Source of the DNA: Pyrocephalus nanus
Taxonomy: Eukaryota > Chordata > Aves > Passeriformes > Tyrannidae
Reading direction: 5' to 3'
DNA: 64,000 bases
Assembly (NCBI GenBank): GCA_038380795.1
Contig: CM076270.1
Coordinates: forward strand, 25,002,001-25,066,000
Position 1 is the stretch's first letter, and every line of letters begins with the position of its first letter. A program made the position numbers and the translations under genes. Shown here in pieces: positions 12,001 through 24,318 of this stretch. The notes beneath the pieces were generated by a model. That model was not told the origin of the DNA. It ran no database searches and was given only the letters and a program-made list of their open reading frames with translations.

Positions 12001-15000
12001 GAAATCTTCTACATCTTTTCGTCAAGTTCAGGAATTTTTTTCCAGTTAAGAAAAACATGCAAATACTTTTAAGGGCAGCCAGGGCAGCCTGACAAAAATG
12101 GAACATCAGGGTTACCATCTAGCATCCAGGAAATCATACTCAGCATCTGTACCTGCCCTTACTTAAAAAACATATGTATTACAAGGTTACATGAAGCTCA
12201 TTTGGCATTGCAATTTCATCAGCAAGAGCACTGAAGTCACTTTCTTGTTCATCAGATTGGCCAGGGTAGAAACCAAGTATGGTATAAAGACTTTTCACAA
12301 GACCACTGTCACACCACATTTAAAACGTATCTCAGAAGACTCTGAAGACAACTTCTATTCAGTTTTCATTAGATTTAAACACCAGCATTTACCAGATGCT
12401 GTTTTCTACTCAAAGTTTCACAAAATTTCATACTAGGGTATTTTCTCCAACAGGCATGCAGTCAGTGAAGCACAGTATTTTGATTCCTTATGTATTAAAT
12501 ACTTGTAGAAAAGATTTTCCTCTCAGTATAGAAACAAGTGTCTGTATATTTAGCACTGTTGAAAACTGTTACTCTCAATAGGAACAGAGTGTATTAAGAC
12601 ATAGAATACTTTCCATTCCCTAGAATCCATTCAGATCACTTCTTTTGCCATTGTATGCCAATTAATTACGTCCAATCACAAGATAAAAATCATCCCATTT
12701 GCAAATCTCAATCCCACTTCTTCATTTACACCCAAAAATATCCTGCCCTCTGTTTTTTCCCCATCCCTTTGGCAATCACCAGGACTACATGCATGGAAAA
12801 ACATTATTAGGAAAGTTTAACGGATTTTAATTGTTTGCATTGCAAGTGTTTCTCCCTGGTGGAAAAAAAGCTCTAATAATACTGTCTCATTCCTCATTCT
12901 TTACTCCTCTTCCTGGTGTCTCTATTACTTTCTCTCCTTCTGTTCATTCTTCTTTCCAACCTGCTTCCCCAAATATACTGCCGTGCCATTCTCTTTACGC
13001 TTCCTTGCCCTGCAGGGAAGCTCATTGCTTTCCCCTTTCTATCTCTTGATGATGTCACTTCTCCTCTAACAGAATCTGCAGTAAAATCCATCTCCTCCTC
13101 CTTGCTTCCTACAAACCATATGCAAAAGCAGGAGCAGAAATCAGAGGACAGCAAACGACCCCTGCAGCGCTCAGGTCCCTGCACGTGGTAGGCGAGTGCT
13201 CTGATGAAAGAACATGGGCTGAAAATCCTTCTGGACTGATAGATCCTGTTTCCAGCAATAAAGCAGAAACTTCAGTAGACTGAAATATGGGTTGTTGTAT
13301 CAACAGCCCGGCGGTGCCTTGAGGCTTTGTACCAAACTGAGACCTCATAACTGTTAGGGTGCTCCACAAACACACTGAAACCAGTCCTCTCTCCAGACAC
13401 CCCACAGTCTGAACAGATCAAATATGCAAAGAGTGGGAAACAGGAATATTGAAAGGTCAAAAGTTTTGCCTGAGGAAACAGAGTAGATCTTATCTGTGAT
13501 TACTTATTGATGGTTTTTGTGTTTATTTCCATTATTTATCCCATGGCCAAGTAGTAATTGGGGGAAAAAAATCCCTTTTTTATGCTTTCAGATCATAGTC
13601 TGTAACATCTTTGCATCTAAGTATGCAAAATATGTTTTGCATATTTAATTGCATCATCTCAGTTTCATTAGAAAAATCCATTCTATTTTGACCCTGGCAG
13701 ATACCACATTCTGTCTAAATCACTCCATTCGTCTCAATGCTAACAAATTCACAGGAAAAGGGATAACTTGTGAAGGTTTTTCTCTTTTTTTCTTTGAAAG
13801 AAATCACCTAAACAAATGTTATAGCTTTGGTGTGGTTTCTCACTTCTGGCACACTATGAAAAGTACTGTCTCTCCCTGCATGTCTGATCAGGGTAGACTA
13901 GCACAGGGGGGAAAAAGAAGTGTGGATATTCCTTCACAGAAAGCTTCCCAGGTAATGCAAGAGCCAGAGTTGCTGTTCTCAGGAGCAGAGAATGTCTTCA
14001 CAAGGTTTGTAAATGAGAACATTTTAATGAATTGAAGTACAAATGAGAACAAACTGCCTTTAGAATGTCTTAGACATTTTCATTACAAAATAAAACAAAT
14101 ATTTGGAAATGGTTGGTATTAGCAAAGAAACCTGTATGATAACTAGTTGTCAATGCAGTTATAAATTAGTGATGTCAGCAACTACGAAAATGCCTTTTTT
14201 TCCACTGCATTTTAAACTCTAAAAAATTACTATGGGCTTGTTTAGGATTGTGTCTTGATGTGCCATTTTAAACAATAGGCCCTGTCAATAAATAAAAATG
14301 TCATTTAGCCTAAAGATGGTCTTGCTTTGTTTTCGGAGTATGAGCTGGAATGCTTGAAACAAATTGACTGATCTCTGCTTAGCTATAAACTTTTGAGAAA
14401 TATTGACATTTCTATTGTTCTAAAAGCAGAGGATGTTTTGGGGGAAATCATAACTTAAGAACAAGTTGTCTGCCAAGATCACACAGCTCTCCACACATTT
14501 CTTCTGTTATGAGAAAAAGCTGATGAAACTTGGATGCCAATAGCAAACATGTTCAAATTGCTGAAGAAATTTAACCTGTAATTTGTGTATTTGTAGGTGT
14601 CAGAGTATAACACCAGCCCTTTCTTTCCAAAAACCACAGATTCATCTCCTAGGCATGATGAAATATTCTAAAAGTCAGCTGCTATGTAATCATTACACTG
14701 AGGCACAGATTTCCGAAGGAAGGGGCAGGTACACTTAGAGAAGCTCACCAAAATGCCAAAATACTCAGTTCCATGGGCTAAAAATGGGAGTCTTGTCTGC
14801 TTGGACAATTTTGTAAACCCCACTAGGCATCCTTCTGTAGTTCTGACTGAGTATCTCCAGCCCTCCAACCTGACCCGAGTAAATCTGCTCTTGTAACCAT
14901 GCAAAGTGCCTGACATTTGTACCTGCCCATAACTACTCCAGTTACTCAGCTTCCCTTGCCTTCTGTATTTCAGATAAAATAAAACATACAAACTGCATGA

Positions 15001-15739
15001 CAGCTCATTCTGCCACCACCTTTGGACAGAATTTGTGCAGAATCCATTTCTTACCCATTATCTTTTGAGATACACATACTAAACACACACATAAATTCCT
15101 CAAGAACTTGAAACAAATATAACCAATATTGACTAGATTATTGTGCTTAATTAAATTAATCTTTACTAATAAAATAAGGGGGAAAGCACGCATGGTTAAT
15201 ATTGCAAGTTTCAAGGAAAAAGAATTTTTTTCCTCTGACTAGCTGTAAGATACCAGGGAAAATTTATCTTGTGTATTATCTAATAGGCCTTCCAGAACTA
15301 AAGACCACAGGAGGTAAGGCTAACAAAATTAATATGCAAAGAAGTTCAACACTAGGGACCCATAATTTTCTTGCAAATGGTTTCACTTTAAAGATGAAAC
15401 AACACAAGACAATACCAATTTCTTTCCTTTTTTTGCAAATAGATGATGCTTTAAAAAAATTAACACATGACAGCAGGTGGGAAGAAACTAGAGAAGTGGA
15501 TATTCAAAGTGGAGAGTGACTACAAATTTAATTTGCTTAACATTTTACTAACTGATTTGAATTCACTGATATGTTAAAACAATGTCAGGAGATGTATTTA
15601 ATTAAAACAAGATTGGTTGTCGTTCAGACATGAAGTAAACATTTAGCATACCTAGTGAATTATTGAAGAGAAAGAAATAATCTGACCTTCAGAAAGCAGA
15701 ATCATAAATAACAAGGACTGAAGAAATTCCACTTGGCCA
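9016..15739. other. AT-rich non-coding DNA
   Basis: No gene is supported. A-rich tracts occur, for example near 11312-11340. The longest frame is 128 codons (13649-14035, plus) with no recognisable family. I identified no retroelement copies. Confidence 0.5.
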
Positions 15740-16130
15740 TGTTTGAAAATTATGTTCATTTTTTGCTTGCATTAAATAATAACTGTAATAGTAATTGTTG
15801 CCAAATGCATTATTAAATGGAAAATGAGTGCTTTTATTACAGTAATAGATTTATACCACATTTTTATGTGCAAGACTATTATGAAACATGATAAGAGAAA
15901 GTTAACCCATTCTCACTCTCATGTATTGAATTAACATGGGCATTTAAGGTTCCCTTCTTTATATCTGCTTTGTAAGGTGTCGGTAAGAAAATCAAGTATT
16001 GTTTCTTGTAGTCAAGAGCTCATTGTGATTAGATTTCAAAAATATGTGCCTGCACCGCAGGAAATGGTTCAATATAATAGTACTGCCATCAATTCAAAAT
16101 AGGTGAGTGTCAGACAAGCGTCGAAGGTAA
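15740..16130. promoter_or_regulatory. candidate conserved non-coding element
   Basis: This AT-rich stretch contains several TTTTATTAC and TTTTATG homeobox/CDX-like sites and a cluster of TTAAT and ATTA cores. It has no coding potential. The call rests on texture only. Confidence 0.22.
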
Positions 16131-17689
16131 CAAATCAGCTCAGCATAATTCAGAATTTTAAAATCAAGACTTTGAAAAAAGGAGAAAGGTTACATATCTT
16201 GGCCTAAGCATATCATAATTTGATGTTTATATTTGTCAAATATACTATATTATGTCAATAAAACATACTGACAAAAATGCTGTCTTTGAAATGAATCCTC
16301 ATTTAGAAATTTGTCATATTTCATCAAGGAATGTGATAACAAGAACACTGTAACAGGTATTCTAGGACATTAATTTAAAATATATTTTCCATATTTTTAT
16401 CATTCTTTCAGGTAAGGAAATCTTAGCTTTTTGAAGTTGAATTCACCTCTGCAAGATATGAGAAAATAACTCCTGATAAGGATTGCAGAATTTTTTTGCC
16501 ATCAGCCTTTGCAAATTGAAAATGTTGTAATCTCTACGTAGCACAGAAAAAAAATGATAAATGCAGTGTTTGCTATTGTGAATAACCTGTAATTAAGTAG
16601 TTGTAATTACATGAGTAACTTCTGACTATCATAATTCTTCATATTTGTAAAGGTATACATGTTTGTAGACCCGGGATCAAAGGTTGTTATAAGTATGGTT
16701 TCCTTAGAATAAATTTTTTTTAAGAATTAAGAGCAGAGGGGGAGAGAGAACATAGGAACTTTTCCCTGAAAATCACCAACACCAAAATCTAAAACAATCC
16801 CATACATGGCTTTAGTTTGCACATATAATATTTTGTATTTTTGCAAAATTTTGCAAGATTTAAGATCTTAACATCTTTTTGCTAAAATCATTGGGAAGTG
16901 ATAAAATTCAGTAGAAGGACATGAAAGACATACCATTTTTATAAGAGAAAAATTAGATGAGTAGATCCCTCTCATTCAAAACTACACACAAAGAGATCCC
17001 CGAATCCATCCATGTGAACTCTTGTTGTTCTTATTGAGAATGTATCCTTTAATAAGAAATCTGATCAGGTCCATACCTTTTTATTTATAAAACAGTTATT
17101 ATAACATCTTTAAGTAAAACAGTTTCCTGAAATCATTGTGTAGCTAACATTCCTTGAACAAGAAGGCCCATTGAGGGGAAGGAAGCCACTCACTGAGAAA
17201 GGTGAGTGTGTGAAAGGGTTTCCAGGACTGTACTGTGATTTGATGTGTACTGTCCTACTCACTCTTCCTAACCTTTTTTCCTTCATTTCAAATATTCTCA
17301 AAAAATAATTTAGTTATTTAAATCTGAAAATATATATAAATAGGATTCGGTGTGGTGATTATCCATTTGTAGGGGTGTTATATTTAACTCAGATACCTCA
17401 TTTAGAGCTTTGATCCTCAGGCCATAACAACAATAGCAACAAAAGTAAAATGCATTATTTATAAATTTATACTATTGTAAATTCAGATACTTCTAAAAGA
17501 CTAAAAATCAAGCTCCACTTGTTCAATATAAAAAGGCTTTGAAATGTAATCTCTGCGTGTTGATTGATCTGTTACATAATATCTCTTTTTTTGCCTTCTC
17601 TGTACAAACATGTTAAACATCCTTGATAGTTTTCTGAGTACAAATAATTTCTTCCATTTCCCTTTGTGCTCAATCCATTATCTTTTACA

Positions 17690-17830
17690 GTATTTAACAA
17701 ATTAGTGTAGGCAATCTAAAATTGAATTACTTAATTTGATCCATAATCAAATTAATTATATATCAATGTTTTCCAAGGCAATAAAATATTAATATGTAAT
17801 AATAGCAATGTTAGTATTATGCTGTAATAG
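17690..17830. promoter_or_regulatory. homeodomain-site cluster around a palindrome
   Basis: A dense run of TTAAT, AATTA and ATTAAT cores surrounds a perfect inverted repeat at 17731-17755. The layout suits cooperative binding by homeodomain dimers. General AT-richness makes chance occurrence possible. Confidence 0.3.
17731..17755. repeat. perfect 10-bp inverted repeat with 5-nt spacer
   Basis: TTAATTTGAT (17731-17740) is the exact reverse complement of ATCAAATTAA (17746-17755), separated by CCATA. Each arm contains a TAAT core and an ATCAAA (TCF/LEF-like) core in mirrored orientation. Confidence 0.8.
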
Positions 17831-18119
17831 TTATAGAATCTTCTTCTTTAAAGGAAAGTAAGAAAATAATGGAGATTGAAAAATTAAATACAATATCAGT
17901 GTTATTTTTTTTTATTAGGGTTCTTTAATTTCTATACATCCTATCCTTGAGTCAGTAACTGGGATGAAGTTGAGTGGTTAGAGGAGGTTTTGTTAGCCAA
18001 ATAAAATTATATAGCTTCTCAAATTGTTATTGCAATATGAAGAAAACAAAGTGTAAAAGTTTTAGCAACTTATTTCATTTAAAGGGTTATTTATCCTTCA
18101 CATAAACAAAAGCACATTT

Positions 18120-18965
18120 TCAGGTGTTTCTGTGACCCCTCAGTGCACACTGGCAGCACGCTTCAGCTCACACCAGCTGCCTACAGCATTCCTGCATGGA
18201 ATCCCCTCTGTCCCAACACAACAGGAATAGTCCAAATTCCTTTTGCTCAGTAACAGAACAGAGTTTATTGGTTTGATTGTGCAGTGTACTGGTCACCTCT
18301 GACACCTAATCCAGACTTTTCCTGCGGAGCTGGCTGCTGAGTATCCAAGGGCAGGATCTCTCAGCTCTCACAGCAGCCCCTGGAAGCTGATGCCCATGAC
18401 TGAGCAGCTCGGTTACACAATCCCTTCCTTCCCTGAGCCACCAGTTTTCCAGAAAGGGTAGAGTCAAGAACAATTTTGCTGTTCTACCCAGAATCTTGCT
18501 AGGCTTTAATTAACATCCCAGCCCCCCAGTGAACCTGCAGCAGCAGGCTGAGCATCCCTGCCCTCTACTAATCTGGAGAGAATCCAGCACCTCCAGGATC
18601 AGCCCTTGCAAAAAGTCTGGAGAGTATTTGCTCAGACTCCTCTGCAAGAACTAGTGGTCCAAACAAACCATAAACCATAATTAAAGCCCAAAAGCCCTGT
18701 TCATCTCAGCCTACTGCCAGAGAAGCCAGTCCTAGGAGCCAAGGGAAGAATGCCCTTCCTTGTCCTCTGACTCCATCAGCAGGGTGACAGCTTACTGTAA
18801 AGTTAGAGTGCAAGGAGAGGGGAAAACTCCTGAGTGACAGCAACAAGACCTTCCCAACGACACTTCTACAGTCACAGAGAAGCAAGGGAGAGAATAGAGA
18901 TGCTGCTGCAGCAAATGCTCCTCCCTTCCAGCTCTTCCCAGCACTCATGCTGCAACCAAGGCAGT
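18120..18965. other. GC-elevated block of unknown origin
   Basis: Base composition rises sharply relative to the very AT-rich DNA on both sides. On the minus strand an AATAAA signal lies at about 18263-18268, so an old LTR or retro-inserted 3' end is one explanation. I could not recognise LTR termini, a primer-binding site or a target-site duplication. No open frame looks like a protein. Confidence 0.35.
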
Positions 18966-20467
18966 CCTGGTGACATCTTTCTTGCCAAAACATTTCTGCT
19001 ATTGCAGTGGGTTTCCCAAAGAGAGGAAAAATAAACCTTCCTTTTTATTTTAAACACAGCTGAGTGTGTTCCATCTTGACATAACAGCTGGAGTGCTCCA
19101 ATGTGGAACATGGTAATATATAAAATTAAAGGACGATTGCATGCTCATGTGGTGCTGGCTCAGTATGGTCATCTAGAGCTAATATTTGATATTCCTCCCT
19201 GCTTCTCAGTGGTCTCTGTTCTTCAAGTATCCTTAAAATTAAAAGACCATTTCTTTTCCTTATACTTCCCTTAAATCACATTGTGAGTTTTACATCACTG
19301 TTCAAAGAGGCACAAACCCATGCATTATGTCACCTAGGATCCAAGCAAAACAAGCAATTGTCTTGCCTCCAAACTGTGGAAATGTGCATAGGAGCCAAAA
19401 ATCAACTGTGGAGAAGAACTACACATTTAAGATGCAAAATAGACTTATGTCAAATTGAATTTCATGGAATATAAGCTATTTGTTTTCTTTATGAGAAAGC
19501 AATATTTCTGTGTGTTCTCCAATATGTGTGCAATACAGAGTTTCAAATTGATTTTTACATGTAACAAATGTGGTACATATTGCCTAAATTCATAACAATC
19601 TTGGGCTAAATCTTCTTTACAATTATTATAGTGCAATTTTCCCTATCAAGGAGTGCTGTGGACTTACTGTTTACCTTTCAGTTGATTTTATTTGCCAGAT
19701 TATATACAAAATGGTCCCACGGGCTTGCTGAATATATGGGTGCTAACAATGAAAAATGTGCATAGTTTTAATACCAACTTTGTAAATTGCCTTAATAATA
19801 GCCTGTATAATGTAATAGTATTTTCAACCAGTACTTTTAATTTCTAGCTCATAAAGTCTTTTCATTGAACCCCAAGGGTGTAGCTATAAAAGTAAGATTT
19901 AATTTTGTATATAATGTGGCCTAAATTAGTTTTAAAGCAATAGGAGAAACATGCAGCTCAAAGAGATAAGACTGAAATTATTATAACTCAATGAAATTTC
20001 CTATAGCAAAATTAATCATTGTTTCCATTTTTACATAATTTGACACAAAAAATATAAGACTAATGTAGATCTAATCAAGGTATATATTTTAAATTACTGT
20101 AAATTCCAGAGGCTGTAAAAAGTGTTGCAAACCATATGACAGCAAATGATTTGAGGACAATTCCAAAGTTGACTAATTATTTGATGAAATTAGTCAATAA
20201 ATAAATGCTGCTCCAAAATAATAAATGGTGTATTTATGTTCATACCTTTGACCAAAGCTGGAGGTTCATACCCAGAAGCCAACAGCACACTCTCATGGCT
20301 GTCAGTCTTGTCATGTTTGTTGAGTGTTTGTGGCTTTTGGTCATTTTCCCTGACTGCATCTCCTGGTGATTATGCAAAACCTCACTTCCTCAAATTCTAA
20401 CCCCCCGAACTGCAAAGGAAATCTAGCAAGCATGAATGAAAAAGCAGATGAAAGGAGAAAGAATATA

Positions 20468-20500
<33 letters not shown>

Positions 20501-21103
20501 GACCCAAAATTATTTTTTCAGACATTCTTTTTTAATTTATTTATTCTGCTCATCTTTGTTCAGGGGCTTGGGTTTGGCAAGTGTACTCTGTTGGCTATTT
20601 CAGAGATGTTAAAAAAAAAAAAAATCTTAAAAGTCAGAAGCCTGATGCAAAATCATTTACTCTAAAAGAAAATAATTGTGTTTCACCAGGATTTATTTTT
20701 AAGTACATTACATAAAGCAAGGTTCAAAATTTTCCCATGTTGGCTTTGATTGCTTTTCTACAGGAACACATCTTCCAGTACTAGATGGTTTGTACTGTGA
20801 ATAGTTTCTTTGGGCCTTATAAACACTGATTACAGCTGTCTTTGCAGTTAAATCTGATATGATATCAAATCAGACAGGTATAGGGTACAGGAGAATGAGA
20901 AAAAAAGGTAAGATTTATGAGAGTATCAGAAGATTTAGGTTATTCCCAGTATCTGGAATACTATTTAGGATGTTTTCCATGGATGTTAAAGTTTATCCCA
21001 CTAACAGGTTTTATGAAGATCTCTCTGGTCTATCAGTATCTGCACATCTTGGTTTTACTTGCAAGGTTTGGCAAGGATTTTTAATACTCTAGAAGGTCCT
21101 GAA
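18966..21103. other. AT-rich non-coding DNA
   Basis: I see no gene. The stretch at about 19780-20240 is rich in TTAAT and AATAAT cores, but I cannot separate it from background. Confidence 0.45.
20470..20500. repeat. A-tract with one interruption
   Basis: A run of 19 A, one G, then 11 A. No retrocopy body was recognised directly upstream, so it is called as a simple repeat. Confidence 0.9.
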
Positions 21104-21180
21104 GAACAACAAAAAAACCCAACCAAACAAACAAAAAAACCCCAAACCAAACCAAACAACACAGAAAAAGAAAAATAAAC
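21104..21180. repeat. A/C simple repeat of AACC/AAAC type
   Basis: Repeated AACCAAA, CAAACAA and A-run units form a low-complexity tract. It could be the decayed tail of a retroposon, but nothing identifiable is attached. Confidence 0.8.
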
Positions 21181-21696
21181 AGAACTGGGCTCTGCTTCCC
21201 AAAACCCTCAGTGAAGTGCAGTAAGGACTGCCAGTCAGACACACTGCCTCACCATGCTCCAGTACTGTAGCACCCAGGCATATTTTGGACCCATCAAAAG
21301 ACTGGACTTTGGAAAACTCTGCCCAAAGAATCCTGCAAGTTCCTGATGCTGGTCCAAGGCTCTTAGAGTAAGCAGTAAAACTTCCCCTGGTTTTGGTATG
21401 AACAGGCTCAGCCTCATCAGGAGTGGCTTTGTGGAATATCCTCTGTCAATGCTTCTTTTTTTTCAAGTTTATTTCATCTCTGTAAGCCTTATTGATTTTT
21501 ACAGCTGCTGGTGGTCTGACCCCAGGAATTAAATAATAGGCTGCAGCTCCTGCAACACCACCTCCTCCTCCCAAATTTTCACATCCTGTATACTTTGAAT
21601 AGCTAAATAGGCTCATTAACTGTGTTTCTGAAACCTTCCAGCATATTTACTACAAACAAAAATAAGTATCTGCATCAAGCAATCTAAGTAATTATG

Positions 21697-21736
21697 TACA
21701 TTAATTATACACACATATATATATTTATACACACAG
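21697..21736. repeat. AT/AC microsatellite
   Basis: A short stretch of alternating ATAT flanked by ACACAC steps on both sides. Confidence 0.75.
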
Positions 21737-22155
21737 GAAGGGGGAAATGGTATGTTCTCTGTATGTGAAGATGGTGTTGCTGCCAACCCAAGCCATCATT
21801 TGCCCAGCTGGTGGGGGCATGGGGAGCAGATATTGTTGCTTAGGACATCACATTACTCGTCCCCAGAGGAGAACCCCCCTGTGCCTGGTGTGGCAGGGCA
21901 GATTGATCCCATCTCTGAACTGCAGCTCTGGGGTGAGCCCAGAGCCACCACTGAACTGGGCACCTCAAGGCAGCAAAGCTGTCATTTTTGCAGGAGTAGA
22001 TGCAGCCTTTGGGGCAGCAGCAAGGAGTTCTCTGCAGCATTACAGACAGCAATCAGACAGATGGGAGTGCCTCGTGTGATATTTTGATCACAAAAAAATT
22101 AAATAAAGCTCAGAGAGTCAGGTAAAGAGTAAACAAAATTCCAGTAAGAAATACT

Positions 22156-22356
22156 TGGAATCATGGACTTTGAAAAGACCTCCAAGAGGATCAAGGTGGC
22201 CATGTCTGCCACTAAAATACACGTCCCAAAACACCACAGCTACACTTTCTTGGAACCTTCAGGGATGGGGATTCCAGCACTTCCCAGGGCAGCCTGTTCC
22301 AGTGCTTCACCACCTGCTCAGTGAAGACATTTTCCTAGCATCCAATCTTGTTTAGC
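22156..22356 (-). mobile_element. degraded CR1 retroposon, 3' end
   Basis: Read on the plus strand this is the antisense of a CR1 3' end. It opens with GGAATCATGG and continues with a GACCTCCAAGAGGATCAAG-like stretch. It then shows CAGGGATGGGGATTCCAGCA, GGCAGCCTGTTCCAGTGC, TTCACCACC and CATCCAATCTTG in the expected order. CR1 is the dominant LINE of bird genomes and is typically 5'-truncated, as here. The copy is about 200 bp, clearly diverged, and has lost any reverse transcriptase region. It is the best single clue to the organism. Confidence 0.88.
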
Positions 22357-23470
22357 AAAGTGTCATCTAAGTGGGAGTTAAACTTATCTGTGCCTTAATT
22401 AATTAATTCCATGGGATTGTATGACTGGCTGAGGACAACCGACCTTAAAAATCACTACACATTTTTAAAACCAGCACAAAAAATATATTGTATTTAAATA
22501 CTACCCAATTTTCAACCTGATGGCTTTCCCTAATATATTTTTAGTAAAATTACTGCAAAAGCAAGCTAACAAAGGTACATTCTGATGGAAAGGCAAGGGC
22601 TGGCTTGCTGCTGAGGGACTGGTGTCAGTGCCACAGGTTGTGCAATGTCCTGGCTGTGCAACAGGCTGCAAAGTGAAAAGCTGGTCTCCCAGCACCAGCC
22701 ACAAGTCCCCAGAACAGCACTGTAAAAGGCTGACTAGAAGTTACCAGCAAAAAAGACTCAACACTGCATTAATTTGCATTTGAATAAGCTTTTTTTTTTC
22801 TTTGGTATGTTTGTAGTTTTTACAGTAAAGGTACTTTGCTGAGTTGTTGGGGCATTTGTTTTGTTTTGTTTTACTGAATTTGGCTGAAGGAATAATGGTT
22901 ATGGCTGAAACACCAATTGAAGGTGGACACCAAGCTCAGGAGGACAATGGCAAAGGCTGAGGATTTCTCATTTGCTTATGATGGCACTGCTGGCAGTAAT
23001 CAAATAGCCAAGCAAGGAGCACAACCCTGTGCTGCTCTGATAGAGAGGTGGTGCATTATCCCGGTCATTTTCCAAGAGGAAGAGCTGAGCTGGCATTTGA
23101 AAAATAATTTATAAACATTGCCAAACAGGTTTTGAAATGCTACAGATTTGCTTTGAAATTAGTAAGAGGGTTTTTATTATTTGTTTTCTACATCAGTAAA
23201 GACATTATTTTTATTCAATATAAAACAATAATATTGTGAAAGTCATTGGAAACTTCTTCAGTTTTCCTTTTCTCATCTGTAAATATTTCAGTCATACAAT
23301 CTGGAAATGGAAAGGGTATCTTACTATGCAGGGTGATCAATTACAAATGATAAACAGCAAGTAGCAAAGTGCTGAAAACACAGGCATTATGATCAGATTG
23401 CAAACATCCTTTGTGCTCAGCATTTCACTAAAGTGCTCATTGAGCAATCATGAATAATGAACACAATAGT

Positions 23471-23513
23471 AAAAAAAAAAAAAAAAAAAACCAACAAAAA
23501 ACCAACCACCACA
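23471..23513. repeat. A20 tract with A/C-rich tail
   Basis: Twenty consecutive A are followed by CCAACAAAAAACCAACCACC-like low complexity. Confidence 0.85.
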
Positions 23514-24275
23514 ACTTTACTCAGTTAAGAACTGGAAAGGAAAAAAGTCAAATAAATTATTCCATATGATCAGTTTTCCCCTCCAGTTACTGCTTTATCC
23601 TCCTCTCCACTGCCAGGACCTGGCTGCTTTTTTCCTGAAGTTTTTTTTGATAATCCACTACAGCAACCTCTTCCTTTCTGTCTGCACCCTCATCTGTCTC
23701 ATGGAAAATATTTGGTGGACTGCAACCAAGCTCCTCTTTACATGAGGGTGCTCTGATCCCACCAAACGGGAGTGCTTGTTTTTCAAAATAGAGAATGAGC
23801 TTCCCAATTTCATCCAAACTAGATTTATATCAATGCCCAGATTTAAGGAAGAGATTCCTAGCTGTTCCCTCATGGGGAATAAGATGAAAAGAAAGAGTTA
23901 AAAATGCAGTGCTTTGGACAAAACACATGCATTTGTTCAAGGAAAAAAGTTATAACAAGAAGATATGCACGCCTGATGATGAATGAAAGCCTGTTTGTAC
24001 CTAATGTATCGAAGAAATTGTTCAAGAGCAGTTAATTTTGCCATTTCAATGTCTTTATGAGTTATCTGCCACACAGAAGTACTTGTTTTAAAAAGATGAG
24101 TTGCCTGGCAACCACTTTAACATAGACCAGCTGACTTTTCTGAACTTTGGGAAATGTTTTATTCATCAGCTAGTGTTCTTTGCTCATTTCCCTTCATTTC
24201 CAAATTCCCTTTTCTGATTGTTTACATGCTTTTTACATTCTGCAGAGCAGCTTCATGGTCTATCCACTGCCATGC

Positions 24276-24318
24276 CATAATGGACACCAGTTTTTTGCAT
24301 AATGGACACCAGTTTTTG
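24276..24318 (+). repeat. tandem duplication of a 21-22 bp unit
   Basis: CATAATGGACACCAG followed by a T-run and G occurs twice in direct succession (24276-24297 and 24298-24318). The copies are identical except for one T in the T-run. The near identity suggests a recent duplication by slippage. Confidence 0.9.
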
